In this document: positions 26,108 to 34,470 of the stretch, one piece after another | Layout of the letters: each line of letters begins with the position of its first letter | Numbering within the stretch: the first letter of the stretch is position 1 | From: Flavobacterium sp. | GTDB taxonomy: Bacteria > Bacteroidota > Bacteroidia > Flavobacteriales > Flavobacteriaceae | Assembly (NCBI RefSeq): GCF_035195345.1 | Contig: NZ_CP136574.1 | Location: 2,595,871 to 2,659,870 of the forward strand | Length of the DNA stretch: 64,000 bases | Direction: 5' to 3' | Position numbers and translations under genes: made by a program | The notes under the pieces: model-generated | Seen by the model: only the letters and a program-made list of their open reading frames with translations | Database searches by the model: none | Told to the model about the DNA's origin: nothing

Positions 26108-27970
26108 TTATTCCATTTTCGAACTCAACTCAAACCAACGTTCTTCTTTTTCTTCTAAAGATTTGATGATTTTTTGTAATTCATTTGCTTTTGCTTCAAT
26201 TTTATCATCAGTTACTTTACCGTCGGCGAATTCTTGTTCGATTTGTTTTTTGTTGTATTCTAAATCTTTGATTTCTTTTTCAATTTTATTGAATTCTTTC
26301 TGCTCATTGAAATTTAAACCAGCTGAAGTAGTATTTTTTTCTTTCCAACTTACTTTTTCAGTACTAACCGAATTTAAATTTTTTGGTTCAGCCGAATCTT
26401 CATAACTTCTAAAATCAGAATAATTTCCTGGGAAATCTTCAATTTCACCTTCGCCTCTGAAAACAAATAAGTGATCCACAATTTTGTCCATGAAATATCT
26501 ATCGTGACTCACTACTAACAAACATCCTGGAAAATCCAATAAGAAGCTTTCTAATACGTTTAAGGTTACAATATCTAAATCATTCGTTGGTTCATCCAGA
26601 ATCAAGAAATTCGGATTTTGAATCAAAACTGTACATAAATACAAACGTTTCAATTCGCCACCACTTAATTTTTCTACGAAATCGTATTGCTTTTTCGCAT
26701 CAAATAAAAAGCGTTCCAATAATTGCGAAGCAGAAATAATTTTTCCTTTCGTCAACGGAATATATTCGCCATATTCTTTAATGATATCGATGACTTTTTG
26801 TCCTGGTTTTGGATTGATACCACTTTGCGTGTAATACCCAATTTTAATCGTATCACCAATAATCACTTTACCCGAATCAGGTTGAATGGTTTGGGTTAAA
26901 ATGTTTAAGAAAGTCGATTTTCCTGTTCCGTTTTTACCAATAATTCCAATGCGTTCACCACGTTGAAACGAATAGCTAAAATCTTTTAAAATGGTTCTAT
27001 CAGGGAAATTTTTGTTCAATTTTACCATTTCGATAATCTTGCTTCCCATACGCTCCATGTTGATTTCGAGCTCTACTACATTTTCTTTTCTACGGCTTTC
27101 CGCTTTTTCTTTAATCACGTAAAAATCATCTTGGCGTGATTTTGATTTGGTAGTTCTAGCTTTTGGTTGACGGCGCATCCAAGCCAATTCTTTTACGAAT
27201 AAGTTTTGTGCTTTGTCGATACTCGCATTTTCAGAAGCCAAACGTTCTTCTTTTTTCTCTAAATAATACGAATAATTGCCTTTGTATTGGTATATTTTTC
27301 CGTTGTCTAATTCGATAATTTCGTTACAAACACGTTCCAAAAAGAAACGGTCGTGCGTTACCATAAACAACGTGATATTTTCTTTTGCAAAATAATCTTC
27401 TAACCATTCAATCATTTCTAAATCCAAGTGATTGGTTGGTTCGTCTAAAATTAATAAATCAGGTTTACTAATCAAAATAATCGCTAATGACAAACGCTTT
27501 TTTTGTCCACCCGACATGTTTTTGACTTTCATTTTCAAGTCTTCTAACTTCAGTTTGTACAAAATTTGCTTGAATTGCGTTTCAAAATCCCAAGCATTGT
27601 GGCGGTCCATATCGTCAAAAGCTCTTTGATACGCTTCTTCATCATTCGGATTTTCTAGGGCTTTTTCGTAGCGTTCAATGACTTTCAGAATTTCATTATC
27701 CGAAGCAAAAATATTTTCCTCAATGGTCAATTCGTCTTGCAAATTATTGTTTTGCGACAAAAACGCCATGTTGATTTCTTTTCGAATCACCACTTGACCT
27801 GTATCAGGCTCATCCAAACCATTAATCATGTTCATAATGGTGGTTTTTCCAGAACCGTTTTTAGCGATAAAAGCTATTTTTTGGTCTTTATTAATTCCAA
27901 AAGAAACGTTGTCAAACAACACGCGTTCGCCATAGGATTTTGAGATATTTTCGACTGATAAGTAATTCAT
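26108..27970 (-). CDS. ABC-F family ATPase (Uup-like)
   Basis: 620 aa with two ATP-binding domains and no membrane segment, the ABC-F layout. Domain 1: Walker A FIAKNGSGKTT, signature MSGGQKKRLSLA, Walker B LLILDEPTNHLD. Domain 2: IGIIGKNGTGKST, LSGGELKRLYL, FLILDEPTNDLD. The P-tIM-like linker lies about 240-310 (MRRQPKARTTKSKSRQDDF), and the last 80 residues form a charged coiled coil (FNKIEKEIKDLEYNKKQIEQ), as in Uup. ABC-F proteins act on ribosomes or, for Uup, on branched DNA. The exact role is not decidable. A consensus promoter lies at 28019-28049. Confidence 0.92.
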   Translation of the reverse strand: MNYLSVENISKSYGERVLFDNVSFGINKDQKIAFIAKNGSGKTTIMNMINGLDEPDTGQVVIRKEINMAFLSQNNNLQDELTIEENIFASDNEILKVIERYEKALENPNDEEAYQRAFDDMDRHNAWDFETQFKQILYKLKLEDLKMKVKNMSGGQKKRLSLAIILISKPDLLILDEPTNHLDLEMIEWLEDYFAKENITLFMVTHDRFFLERVCNEIIELDNGKIYQYKGNYSYYLEKKEERLASENASIDKAQNLFVKELAWMRRQPKARTTKSKSRQDDFYVIKEKAESRRKENVVELEINMERMGSKIIEMVKLNKNFPDRTILKDFSYSFQRGERIGIIGKNGTGKSTFLNILTQTIQPDSGKVIIGDTIKIGYYTQSGINPKPGQKVIDIIKEYGEYIPLTKGKIISASQLLERFLFDAKKQYDFVEKLSGGELKRLYLCTVLIQNPNFLILDEPTNDLDIVTLNVLESFLLDFPGCLLVVSHDRYFMDKIVDHLFVFRGEGEIEDFPGNYSDFRSYEDSAEPKNLNSVSTEKVSWKEKNTTSAGLNFNEQKEFNKIEKEIKDLEYNKKQIEQEFADGKVTDDKIEAKANELQKIIKSLEEKEERWFELSSKME

Positions 27971-28018
27971 TCTTTTAATTTGTCAATTAGACAATATGGC
28001 AATGTGCCAATCGTTTTG

Positions 28019-28049
28019 CAAAAATAGGCTATTGTAATTGATGGTACAA
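28019..28049 (-). promoter_or_regulatory. Promoter of the ABC-F gene
   Basis: On the minus strand TTG and TATTTTTG are separated by 20 bases, a close match to the Bacteroidota consensus. The predicted start lies near 28012, leaving a leader of about 40 bases that contains the short inverted words ATTGTC/GACAAT and GGCACATTGCC. Confidence 0.6.
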
Positions 28050-28066
28050 TGTTTTGGAATAAATAA

Positions 28067-28090
28067 AAAGCCATCATTTCTGACGGCTTT
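28067..28090 (-). terminator. Terminator of the small lipoprotein gene
   Basis: AAAGCCGTCA and TGATGGCTTT (minus strand) pair around TTTC-like loop bases and are followed by TTTTATTTATT. It is about 20 bases beyond the lipoprotein stop codon at 28112. Confidence 0.75.
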
Positions 28091-28111
28091 GGATTACTTG
28101 TTTTTATGAAT

Positions 28112-28507
28112 TTAATCAATTGTAATATTAACAGTTTTTGCTTCTCCTTTGTTAAAAGTCATACCAACAGCTTTCTTTTTATTTACTCCGCCAAGACTAT
28201 AATGTGCTGAAAAATGGTAAGTTTCTTGATTTTCATTTGGAAAAAAGGTTCCTGTATATTCTAAATTACTAAATGTGGATTTGCCTTCTGGATTAGAAAT
28301 CACATTTTGATTTGAAAAGAATGAATTGTCTCCGTCAACTTCCCAGCTATCTTCTGAATAACTATAGACTGTTATTCCTGAAACAGGTTGACCACTAGCA
28401 TTTTTTAAAATTACCGTTGCATTGGTTACAGTAGTAGTGTTGTCATCATCTTTAGAACACGAAGCAAAAATCAAAATACTGATGCTTAATAATAGAATTT
28501 TTTTCAT
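28112..28507 (-). CDS. Small lipoprotein with a carboxypeptidase-regulatory-like beta domain
   Basis: 131 aa. A lipoprotein signal peptide (MKKILLLSISILIFASC, lipobox FASC) followed by an acidic SKDDD stretch, typical of Bacteroidota surface lipoproteins. The body has ATVILKNASGQPVSGITVYSY, which looks like an Ig/CNA-B-like beta domain of the kind found in carboxypeptidase-regulatory-like proteins. The start is set at the ATG at 28507. The longer frame starts at TTG. A TATATTTG -7 box lies at 28529-28536 (minus strand). Specific function unknown. Confidence 0.78.
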   Translation of the reverse strand: MKKILLLSISILIFASCSKDDDNTTTVTNATVILKNASGQPVSGITVYSYSEDSWEVDGDNSFFSNQNVISNPEGKSTFSNLEYTGTFFPNENQETYHFSAHYSLGGVNKKKAVGMTFNKGEAKTVNITID

Positions 28508-28602
28508 TTTGAATAGTTTAAAATTTTCCAAATATATAAAATTCGGATAAAACTCCGTAACAAGAATTGATTTTTTTTCTTTTAGTTGGTTTTATTTGTT
28601 AA

Positions 28603-28842
28603 ATGCAAAAACAATTGGAAGAAATAAAAGCTATTCTGATTAAAAGAATTTATGATCTCTTTATTGAAAAATATGAAGGGAATAAATCTAAGTTTGCAAA
28701 AGACGTTGGGTGTGATGAGAAAACAATTCGACTTATTTTTGATCATAATCAAGGAATGACAATGAATTTATTCTTTAAAATTTCAAAAGCACTAGCCGTT
28801 GAGCCTTCAGAATTAATCAAAGATTTGAAAATAAAAGAATAA
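28603..28842 (+). CDS. Cro/CI-like helix-turn-helix protein
   Basis: 79 aa. An N-terminal helix (LEEIKAILIKRIYDLFIEKY) precedes the DNA-binding part (NKSKFAKDVGCDEKTIRLIF, then LFFKISKALAVEPSELIKDL). The layout is that of a short HTH_XRE repressor. It lies 30 bases before the antitoxin-toxin pair and in the same orientation. It may belong to that locus as an extra regulator, or be independent: a -7 box sits between the two. Confidence 0.8.
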   Translation: MQKQLEEIKAILIKRIYDLFIEKYEGNKSKFAKDVGCDEKTIRLIFDHNQGMTMNLFFKISKALAVEPSELIKDLKIKE

Positions 28843-28858
28843 TATTCTATATTATTTC

Positions 28859-28866
28859 CTAACTTT
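28859..28866 (+). promoter_or_regulatory. Candidate -7 box of the toxin-antitoxin pair
   Basis: TAACTTTG is a perfect match to TAnnTTTG. A transcript starting about 7 bases downstream would exclude the GTG at 28867 and favour the ATG codons at 28873 or 28882. No -33 TTG is seen at the right distance. Confidence 0.4.
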
Positions 28867-28872
28867 GTGAAA

Positions 28873-29082
28873 ATGCATTTTATGATTTCCAAAAAGAAAA
28901 ATAAAATAGAAGAACCAGCAGAAGCATACGAAGTAACTCCTAAAAGTGAGGTATCTTCTGAAGAATTACATCCTGTTTTGGTTCAAATGCTTGAAATTGG
29001 ACTCAAACAAATTGAATTGGGGCAAACAAAGCCTCATGAACAAGTTATGGCAGAAATGAAGAAAAAATACAATTTCAAGTAA
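28873..29082 (+). CDS. Putative antitoxin of a RelE/ParE-type toxin-antitoxin pair
   Basis: 69 aa, charged. The first third is lysine-rich (MISKKKNKIEE) and the C-terminal half is helical (HPVLVQMLEIGLKQIELGQT, then HEQVMAEMKKKYNFK), a form frequent in small antitoxins that wrap a RelE/ParE toxin. The toxin start is 3 bases after its stop codon, so they are co-translated. The frame could begin at GTG 28867, but a promoter box overlaps that codon. ATG 28882 is another possible start. Assignment rests mainly on its partner. Confidence 0.65.
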   Translation: MHFMISKKKNKIEEPAEAYEVTPKSEVSSEELHPVLVQMLEIGLKQIELGQTKPHEQVMAEMKKKYNFK

Positions 29083-29085
29083 ATA

Positions 29086-29394
29086 ATGTATTCGATTCAT
29101 TGGTCAAAATTAGCAGAAATTACTTTTTCTGAAGAAATGGATTTTATTTTTGAAAAATGGAATCAAAAAGAAGTTGATAAATTTGGACTTTTAGTTCAAA
29201 ATTGTCTTCAATCAATTTCTGAAAATCCAAAAATTGGAAAAAATGAATCTGAAAATCAAGTATATTCTTTTGTGATTTCAAAACAGACAACTATTTACTT
29301 CAAAATTTCAGAAATAGAATTAAGAATTGATTTGATTCTATTTTGGAACAATAAGAAAAATCCAATTTTACTTGATAAATATCTAAACTATTAA
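29086..29394 (+). CDS. RelE/ParE-superfamily toxin
   Basis: 102 aa with the RelE/ParE pattern: YSIHWSKLAEITFSEE at the N-terminus, WNQKEVDKFGLLVQ, ISENPKIGKNE in the centre, a YSFVISKQTTIYFKI beta pair, and the ending LILFWNNKKNPILL. Toxins of this fold cut mRNA on the ribosome (RelE) or poison gyrase (ParE). Which applies cannot be read from sequence. The antitoxin gene lies directly upstream with a 3-base gap. Confidence 0.78.
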   Translation: MYSIHWSKLAEITFSEEMDFIFEKWNQKEVDKFGLLVQNCLQSISENPKIGKNESENQVYSFVISKQTTIYFKISEIELRIDLILFWNNKKNPILLDKYLNY

Positions 29395-29420
29395 GATTTA
29401 ATTCTTGTTATATTTGTACA

Positions 29421-30539
29421 ATGCAACTATCCATAATCATTCTCAACTACAACGTCCGCTATTTTTTAGAGCAATGTGTTTTTAGTGTTCAAAAAGCATT
29501 GGAAGGCATTGATAGCGAAATTATAGTCATTGATAACGCTTCTTCTGACGATAGTTGCGAGATGATGAAAACCAAATTTCCGCATATCAAACTAATCGAA
29601 AACCAAGATAATTTAGGTTTTCCAAAAGCAAATAACATCGGAGTTGCTCAAGCAAATGGTGAATACATTTGTATTTTGAATCCAGATACGGTTGTTGCTG
29701 AAGATACTTTTTCTAAAATACTGAACACTAAAAACTGGCAACTGAACACTGGAATTATAGGTTGTAAATTAATCGACGGTGCTGGAAATTTCCTTTCCGA
29801 AAGTAAACGTGGCGTTCCAACTCCTTGGGTAGCTTTTACTAAGATTTTTGGATTGTATAAAATTTCAAATTATTTTGGAAAATATTATGCTCAGCATTTG
29901 TCCGAAAACGAATCTGGGAAAGTGGATATTTTAGTTGGTGCTTTTATGATGATGAAACGCGAATTATATTTAAAAGTTGGCGGGTTTGATGAAAATTGCT
30001 TTATGTATTCGGATGATATCGATTTAAGTTATTTAGTTTTGAAAGCTGGAAAATCGAATTATTACTTTCACGAAACTTCGGTGATCCATTATAAAGGAGA
30101 AAGTACCGTTCGAGATGGAACTTATATGAAGCGTTTCCGTCAAGCGATGCAATTTTTTTATAAAAAACATTTCAAAAAATCTTGGTTTTTTGATGTGATA
30201 ATGCAAGCGGGAACTGTTGTTTTTAGTTTGTTGAAAAAGAATCAGCAGAAGAATGAAGTCCGAAATATTGACGAATACATTGTTTTTACAAAAGAAAATT
30301 TGAAGTTAGAACTATCAAAAAAAACGACTTATTTATCTGATTTTAATCATTTTGAGCATCAATCTCAAAAAAATATAGAAATAATATTTGATACCACTAG
30401 TTTTAGTTTTACTGAAATTATTACTTTTATGAAGTTAAATAAGTCTAAAAATATAAGTTTCAAGAATTATATTTTAAGTTCTAATTATTTAATAGGAAGT
30501 AATAATTCTAATGATAGAGGGCAAATAAGATTGTTGTAA
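29421..30539 (+). CDS. Family 2 glycosyltransferase
   Basis: 372 aa. A GT-A domain occupies about 1-235: LSIIILNYNVRYFLEQCV, VIDNASSDDSCEMM, NLGFPKANNIGVAQANGEYI and ILNPDTVV, then GAFMMMKRELYLKVGGFDE and MYSDDIDLSYLVLKAGK. This pattern is close to rhamnosyl-type transferases that build surface polysaccharide. The C-terminal 100 residues are lysine-rich and less conserved. The segment encoded by 29718-29755 (KILNTKNWQLNTG) contains repeated ACTGAACACT words and may be an insertion in a loop. A TATATTTG word at 29409-29416 suggests a short or missing leader. Confidence 0.88.
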   Translation: MQLSIIILNYNVRYFLEQCVFSVQKALEGIDSEIIVIDNASSDDSCEMMKTKFPHIKLIENQDNLGFPKANNIGVAQANGEYICILNPDTVVAEDTFSKILNTKNWQLNTGIIGCKLIDGAGNFLSESKRGVPTPWVAFTKIFGLYKISNYFGKYYAQHLSENESGKVDILVGAFMMMKRELYLKVGGFDENCFMYSDDIDLSYLVLKAGKSNYYFHETSVIHYKGESTVRDGTYMKRFRQAMQFFYKKHFKKSWFFDVIMQAGTVVFSLLKKNQQKNEVRNIDEYIVFTKENLKLELSKKTTYLSDFNHFEHQSQKNIEIIFDTTSFSFTEIITFMKLNKSKNISFKNYILSSNYLIGSNNSNDRGQIRLL

Positions 30540-30623
30540 AAAATTATTGAATTCTCTGTATATTGATTGAAAAATTATTATTTTTGCAAATCAAATAGAA
30601 AAAAACAACTTTAGTTTAAAGAT

Positions 30624-31937
30624 ATGGCAAAGTTTGAATTGAAATTACCTAAAATGGGTGAAAGTGTTGCTGAAGCAACCGTAACCAACTGGTTAAAAAA
30701 AGTTGGCGATAAAATTGAAATGGATGAAGCAGTTCTTGAAATAGCTACTGATAAAGTAGATAGTGAAGTGCCTTCGGAAGTTGCAGGAACACTTGTTGAA
30801 ATTTTATTTAATACCGATGATGTAGTTCAAGTAGGACAAACTATCGCTATTATCGAAACCGAAGGTGGTGCTGTTGCATCAACTCCAGATGTTAAAGCAG
30901 ACACTCCAGTTGCAGTTGCTGAAGTTGCTAAAGAAGTAGAATCAGCAAAAGAAACTGTTGCTCCAGCAGATTTTTCAACATCGGATAAATTCTTTTCGCC
31001 ATTAGTAAAAAATATTGCAAAAGAAGAAGGAATATCTTTAGCCGAATTAGAGACAATTGCTGGTTCTGGTAAAGATGGTCGCGTAAACAAAGAAGATTTA
31101 TTAAATTATATCAAAAATAGAGGAAGTCAAACTAGTGTTCAGTCTTCAACTTCAAGTATTCAGTCAACTCCTGTTGCTCAAAACTCGAAACCCGTAACTT
31201 CAAACCCGCAACCGGTTTCTGTAAATGGTGGGGATGAGATTGTGGAAATGGACAGAATGCGTAAGTTGATTTCGGGTTACATGGTAGCTTCGGTTCAAAC
31301 TTCGGCTCACGTACAATCGTTCATTGAAGTTGATGTTACTAATATCGTAAAATGGAGAGATAAAGTGAAAGCTGCTTTCGAAAAGAGAGAAGGTGAGAAG
31401 CTAACTTTTACTCCAATTATGATGGAAGCGGTTGCAAAAGCTTTGAAAGATTTCCCAGGAATGAATATTTCAGTTGATGGTGATTTTATTATTAAACGTA
31501 AAAATATCAATTTAGGAATGGCTGCTGCTTTACCAAACGGGAACTTAATTGTTCCTGTAATTAAAAATGCTGACCAATTAAACTTAGTTGGAATGGCAAA
31601 AGCAGTAAACGATTTAGGAAACCGTGCTAAAGCAGGAAAATTAAAACCAGACGATACGCAAGGCGGAACATATACAGTTACAAATGTAGGAACTTTTGGT
31701 TCTATTTTTGGAACGCCAATTATCAACCAACCACAAGTAGGTATTTTAGCTTTAGGAGCCATTAGAAAAGTGCCTGCGGTTATTGAAACCCCAGAAGGTG
31801 ATTTCATTGGAATCCGTCAAAAAATGTTCTTATCACACTCTTATGATCATAGAGTAGTTGATGGAGCGTTAGGAGGAAGTTTCGTGAAACGCGTTGCAGA
31901 TTATTTAGAAGCTTTTGATGTAAACAGAGATTTCTAA
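30624..31937 (+). CDS. 2-oxoacid dehydrogenase complex E2 (dihydrolipoamide acyltransferase)
   Basis: 437 aa, complete domain set: an N-terminal lipoyl domain with the lipoylated lysine in EIATDKVDSEVPS (about 40-52), a peripheral subunit-binding domain (FSPLVKNIAKEEGISLAELE, near 115-150), a Ser/Thr/Gln-rich linker, and a catalytic domain with SHSYDHRVVDGALGGSF near the C-terminus. It transfers acyl groups from E1 to CoA. No E1 or E3 gene is adjacent, so pyruvate, 2-oxoglutarate and branched-chain forms cannot be separated. Branched-chain is plausible. A TATTTTTG box lies at 30579-30586. Confidence 0.92.
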   Translation: MAKFELKLPKMGESVAEATVTNWLKKVGDKIEMDEAVLEIATDKVDSEVPSEVAGTLVEILFNTDDVVQVGQTIAIIETEGGAVASTPDVKADTPVAVAEVAKEVESAKETVAPADFSTSDKFFSPLVKNIAKEEGISLAELETIAGSGKDGRVNKEDLLNYIKNRGSQTSVQSSTSSIQSTPVAQNSKPVTSNPQPVSVNGGDEIVEMDRMRKLISGYMVASVQTSAHVQSFIEVDVTNIVKWRDKVKAAFEKREGEKLTFTPIMMEAVAKALKDFPGMNISVDGDFIIKRKNINLGMAAALPNGNLIVPVIKNADQLNLVGMAKAVNDLGNRAKAGKLKPDDTQGGTYTVTNVGTFGSIFGTPIINQPQVGILALGAIRKVPAVIETPEGDFIGIRQKMFLSHSYDHRVVDGALGGSFVKRVADYLEAFDVNRDF

Positions 31938-31957
31938 TTTCAGATAAATTATAAATT

Positions 31958-31988
31958 AACCCGATACTGAAAAGTGTCGGGTTTTTTG
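31958..31988 (+). terminator. Terminator of the E2 gene
   Basis: AACCCGATACT and AGTGTCGGGTT form an 11-bp stem with one mismatch and a GAAA loop, then TTTTTT. Confidence 0.85.
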
Positions 31989-32015
31989 TTATTTTTGATT
32001 TATTAAATCCATCTT

Positions 32016-32966
32016 ATGAAATTTTTGTATCCATTAATTTGTATCTTATTCTTAACTATTTCTTGTAAAGAAGCAATTAAAAATGAAAGGAAATTTGTAG
32101 CAGAGCAAACTTTTGAAGAAATTCAATTCGTAGAACCAAAGGTTAGTAATAGCTTAGTTGTGAATAGCAAAGAAGATTTGTTAGGTTATTGGGTGGGCGA
32201 TTTTAATGCTAATTTATCGGATGAAGAAATGGATACAATTTATGGAAACGAAAAATATTCAAACTTAATTACTAGAAAAATCACATTTTCGATAGATGAA
32301 ATTAAAGGTGATTCTATCATTGGACATTCAATTTCTGCTGGAAATATTAGTCCGTTTAAAGGTGTATTGTTTGAAAATACATCCGGTTTTACAATGCAAG
32401 TTGATGAGTTCAAAAAAGCAAAAACCGATGGAAATTTTTCAATTCAAATTAAAAAGACCGATTCTGTTATGAAAGGAAATTGGGAAGCTTACAAACAGTC
32501 TGAATTAATGATTTATAAACGAAATTTTGATTTAAAGAAGAAACTTTTTGTTTATGATAAAGCACAAAACTTAGACATGACTTTCTTTGATACAGATAAA
32601 TCAAAAGAATATGTTTATGCTACAGATACAATTGATGGGAAGGTTGAAGAGTATATTGATAACGAATATTATGCAACTACAGAAAAGTTGTTCGAAAAGA
32701 ACGCTTCAAATGAAGAATTAACTTCTGATTTCGTTTCCAATTTATCAAAAGCCGATATTTTTATTCTCAGAAATTCAATTTTTGCCCGTCACGGATTCGC
32801 TTTTCGCGATAAGCAATTGCGTGTTTATTTTGAACAATTTGATTGGTATATGCCAGTTTTTGGGGATATTAAAGATGAATTAACCGAAATCGAAAAGAAA
32901 AATATCGATTTACTACTTCGTTATGAGCAAAATGCGGAAGAATACTATGATACTTTTGGAAGATAA
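32016..32966 (+). CDS. YARHG-domain lipoprotein
   Basis: 316 aa. Lipoprotein signal with lipobox FLTISC (Cys at about residue 17). The C-terminal 70 residues hold a YARHG domain: LRNSIFARHGFAFRDKQLRV then YFEQFDWYMP. YARHG is an extracellular domain of unknown function. The central part (residues 50-230) is a beta-rich region without a recognised family. A TATTTTTG -7 box at 31990-31997 directly follows the preceding terminator. The stop codon shares bases with the next start (TAATG), so the DUF2306 gene is coupled. Confidence 0.85.
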   Translation: MKFLYPLICILFLTISCKEAIKNERKFVAEQTFEEIQFVEPKVSNSLVVNSKEDLLGYWVGDFNANLSDEEMDTIYGNEKYSNLITRKITFSIDEIKGDSIIGHSISAGNISPFKGVLFENTSGFTMQVDEFKKAKTDGNFSIQIKKTDSVMKGNWEAYKQSELMIYKRNFDLKKKLFVYDKAQNLDMTFFDTDKSKEYVYATDTIDGKVEEYIDNEYYATTEKLFEKNASNEELTSDFVSNLSKADIFILRNSIFARHGFAFRDKQLRVYFEQFDWYMPVFGDIKDELTEIEKKNIDLLLRYEQNAEEYYDTFGR

Positions 32967-33598
32967 TGTGGATTAAATATTCAAAATATCTTTTGTGGAT
33001 TGGATATATTTATTTTTCATATCTACTTTTATTGATAACACTTCAGTATATTCCATATGATACTGATGTAGCTTTTTTACGAATTAAACAAGAGGTAATT
33101 GTTTTAAATCATTACAAAATTGCTTTTTTCACACATGTGTACACGAGTATTTTTTTGATGATTTTTGGTGCATTTCAGTTTTCAAATTACATTCAAAGAA
33201 AATACATAAAATTACATAGAATTTCAGGAAGAATTTATGTTGGAATCCTTTTGTTGCTTTCTGGACCAAGTGGTTTGGTAATGTCATATTATGCAAATGG
33301 TGGGTTGTTGGCACAAGTTTCTTTCTTGTTATTGTCAACTTTTTGGATGTTATTTACTTTTTTGTCTTTGTATTTTATTTTGAAAAAACAAGTGATTAAA
33401 CACCAAAAGTTTGCTATCCGTGGCTTTGCATTGACCTTATCTGCAATTTCACTTCGATTGTTCAAATATCTATTAGTCTTCTTTTTTGAACCTTTACCAA
33501 TGGATGCCTACAGTATTGCCGCCTGGTCTGGTTGGACTTTTAATTTATTGGTTGCCGAAATAATTATTTACTATAAATTTTCAAGAATTAGTAAATAA
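32966..33598 (+). CDS. DUF2306 family membrane protein
   Basis: 210 aa with five to six hydrophobic helices. The family pattern is visible: HVYTSIFLMIFGAFQFSNYI, KLHRISGRIYVGILLLLSGPSG and HQKFAIRGFALTLSAISLR. DUF2306 proteins are multi-spanning membrane proteins of unknown biochemical role. Translation is probably coupled to the YARHG lipoprotein through the TAATG overlap. Confidence 0.85.
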   Translation: MWIKYSKYLLWIGYIYFSYLLLLITLQYIPYDTDVAFLRIKQEVIVLNHYKIAFFTHVYTSIFLMIFGAFQFSNYIQRKYIKLHRISGRIYVGILLLLSGPSGLVMSYYANGGLLAQVSFLLLSTFWMLFTFLSLYFILKKQVIKHQKFAIRGFALTLSAISLRLFKYLLVFFFEPLPMDAYSIAAWSGWTFNLLVAEIIIYYKFSRISK

Positions 33599-33637
33599 AA
33601 AAAATCTTCAATTATCTTTGTAGGATATATAATTACT

Positions 33638-34408
33638 ATGGAATTAAAATTAACACGCCCAATCTGCTTTTTCGACCTTGAAACCACTGGAATTGATGTA
33701 GCAAGAGACCGAATTGTAGAAATCTCAATATTTAAAGTTTACCCCAACGGAAATAAAGAAAGCAAAACTTGGTTGGTAAATCCTACGATTCCAATTCCGC
33801 CACAAACTACTGCTGTGCACGGAATTACCGATGAAAAAGTAGCCAATGAGCCAACTTTCAAAGAATTAGCAACGCAAGTTCATAACATGATTAAAGATTC
33901 TGATTTGGCTGGATTTAATTCGGACAGATTTGATATTCCGCTTTTAGCCGAAGAATTATTGCGTGCTGAAGTTGATTTTGATATGAAAAACCGAGTTTCT
34001 GTCGATGTACAAACCATCTTTCATAAAATGGAAGAAAGAACGTTGAGTGCGGCTTATAAATTCTATTGTGGGCAAAGCTTAGAAAACGCACACAGTGCCG
34101 AAGCAGATACAATGGCAACGTATGAAATCTTAAAATCACAATTGGATCGTTATGAGAATTTAGAAAATGATATGAAATCGTTATCTGAATTTACAACGCG
34201 AAAAAAATCAGTTGACTTTGCTGGATTCATTGCTTTGAATAATGAAGGAAAAGAAATTTTTACTTTCGGAAAACACAAAGGTGCTTTGGTAGATGATGTT
34301 TTTGATAAAGAGCCAGGTTATTTTGGTTGGATTCAAAATGCTGATTTTCCGTTATATACCAAAAAAGTTTTGACGGCTATTAAATTGAGAAAGTTAAATA
34401 CTAAATAG
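33638..34408 (+). CDS. DnaQ-like 3'-5' exonuclease with C-terminal ExoX-like region
   Basis: 256 aa. The DEDDh exonuclease motifs are complete: FFDLETTGID (Exo I), AGFNSDRFDIPLL (Exo II) and HSAEADTMAT (Exo III with the catalytic His and Asp). After residue 190 a short domain begins at FTFGKHKGALVDDVF and continues PGYFGWIQNADFP, a DUF3820/ExoX-C-like segment. Such enzymes remove 3' nucleotides in repair or RNA turnover. It is not the polymerase III epsilon subunit in length or context. A TATCTTTG box is at 33613-33620. Confidence 0.88.
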   Translation: MELKLTRPICFFDLETTGIDVARDRIVEISIFKVYPNGNKESKTWLVNPTIPIPPQTTAVHGITDEKVANEPTFKELATQVHNMIKDSDLAGFNSDRFDIPLLAEELLRAEVDFDMKNRVSVDVQTIFHKMEERTLSAAYKFYCGQSLENAHSAEADTMATYEILKSQLDRYENLENDMKSLSEFTTRKKSVDFAGFIALNNEGKEIFTFGKHKGALVDDVFDKEPGYFGWIQNADFPLYTKKVLTAIKLRKLNTK

Positions 34409-34418
34409 TGTAACTAGT

Positions 34419-34454
34419 AAAAAGTAATTAGTAACTAGTTGCTAATTACTTTTT
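34419..34454 (+). terminator. Terminator of the exonuclease gene
   Basis: AAAAAGTAATTAG and CTAATTACTTTTT form a perfect 13-bp stem around a 10-base loop containing AACTAGTT. The T-run on the 3' arm completes a rho-independent terminator. Confidence 0.75.
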
Positions 34455-34470
34455 ATTAATCATTAAAACC

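Noticed and set aside
25965..26405. 146-codon open frame on the plus strand
   Set aside because: Antisense to the ABC-F coiled coil and to the 13-bp repeat. The product is Ser/Phe-rich with no family signs.
28867..28872. GTG start for the antitoxin
   Set aside because: It directly follows the TAACTTTG box, so it would lie before or at the transcript start. ATG codons follow at once.
31307..31807. 166-codon open frame on the minus strand
   Set aside because: Antisense to the E2 catalytic domain, whose frame is fully conserved.
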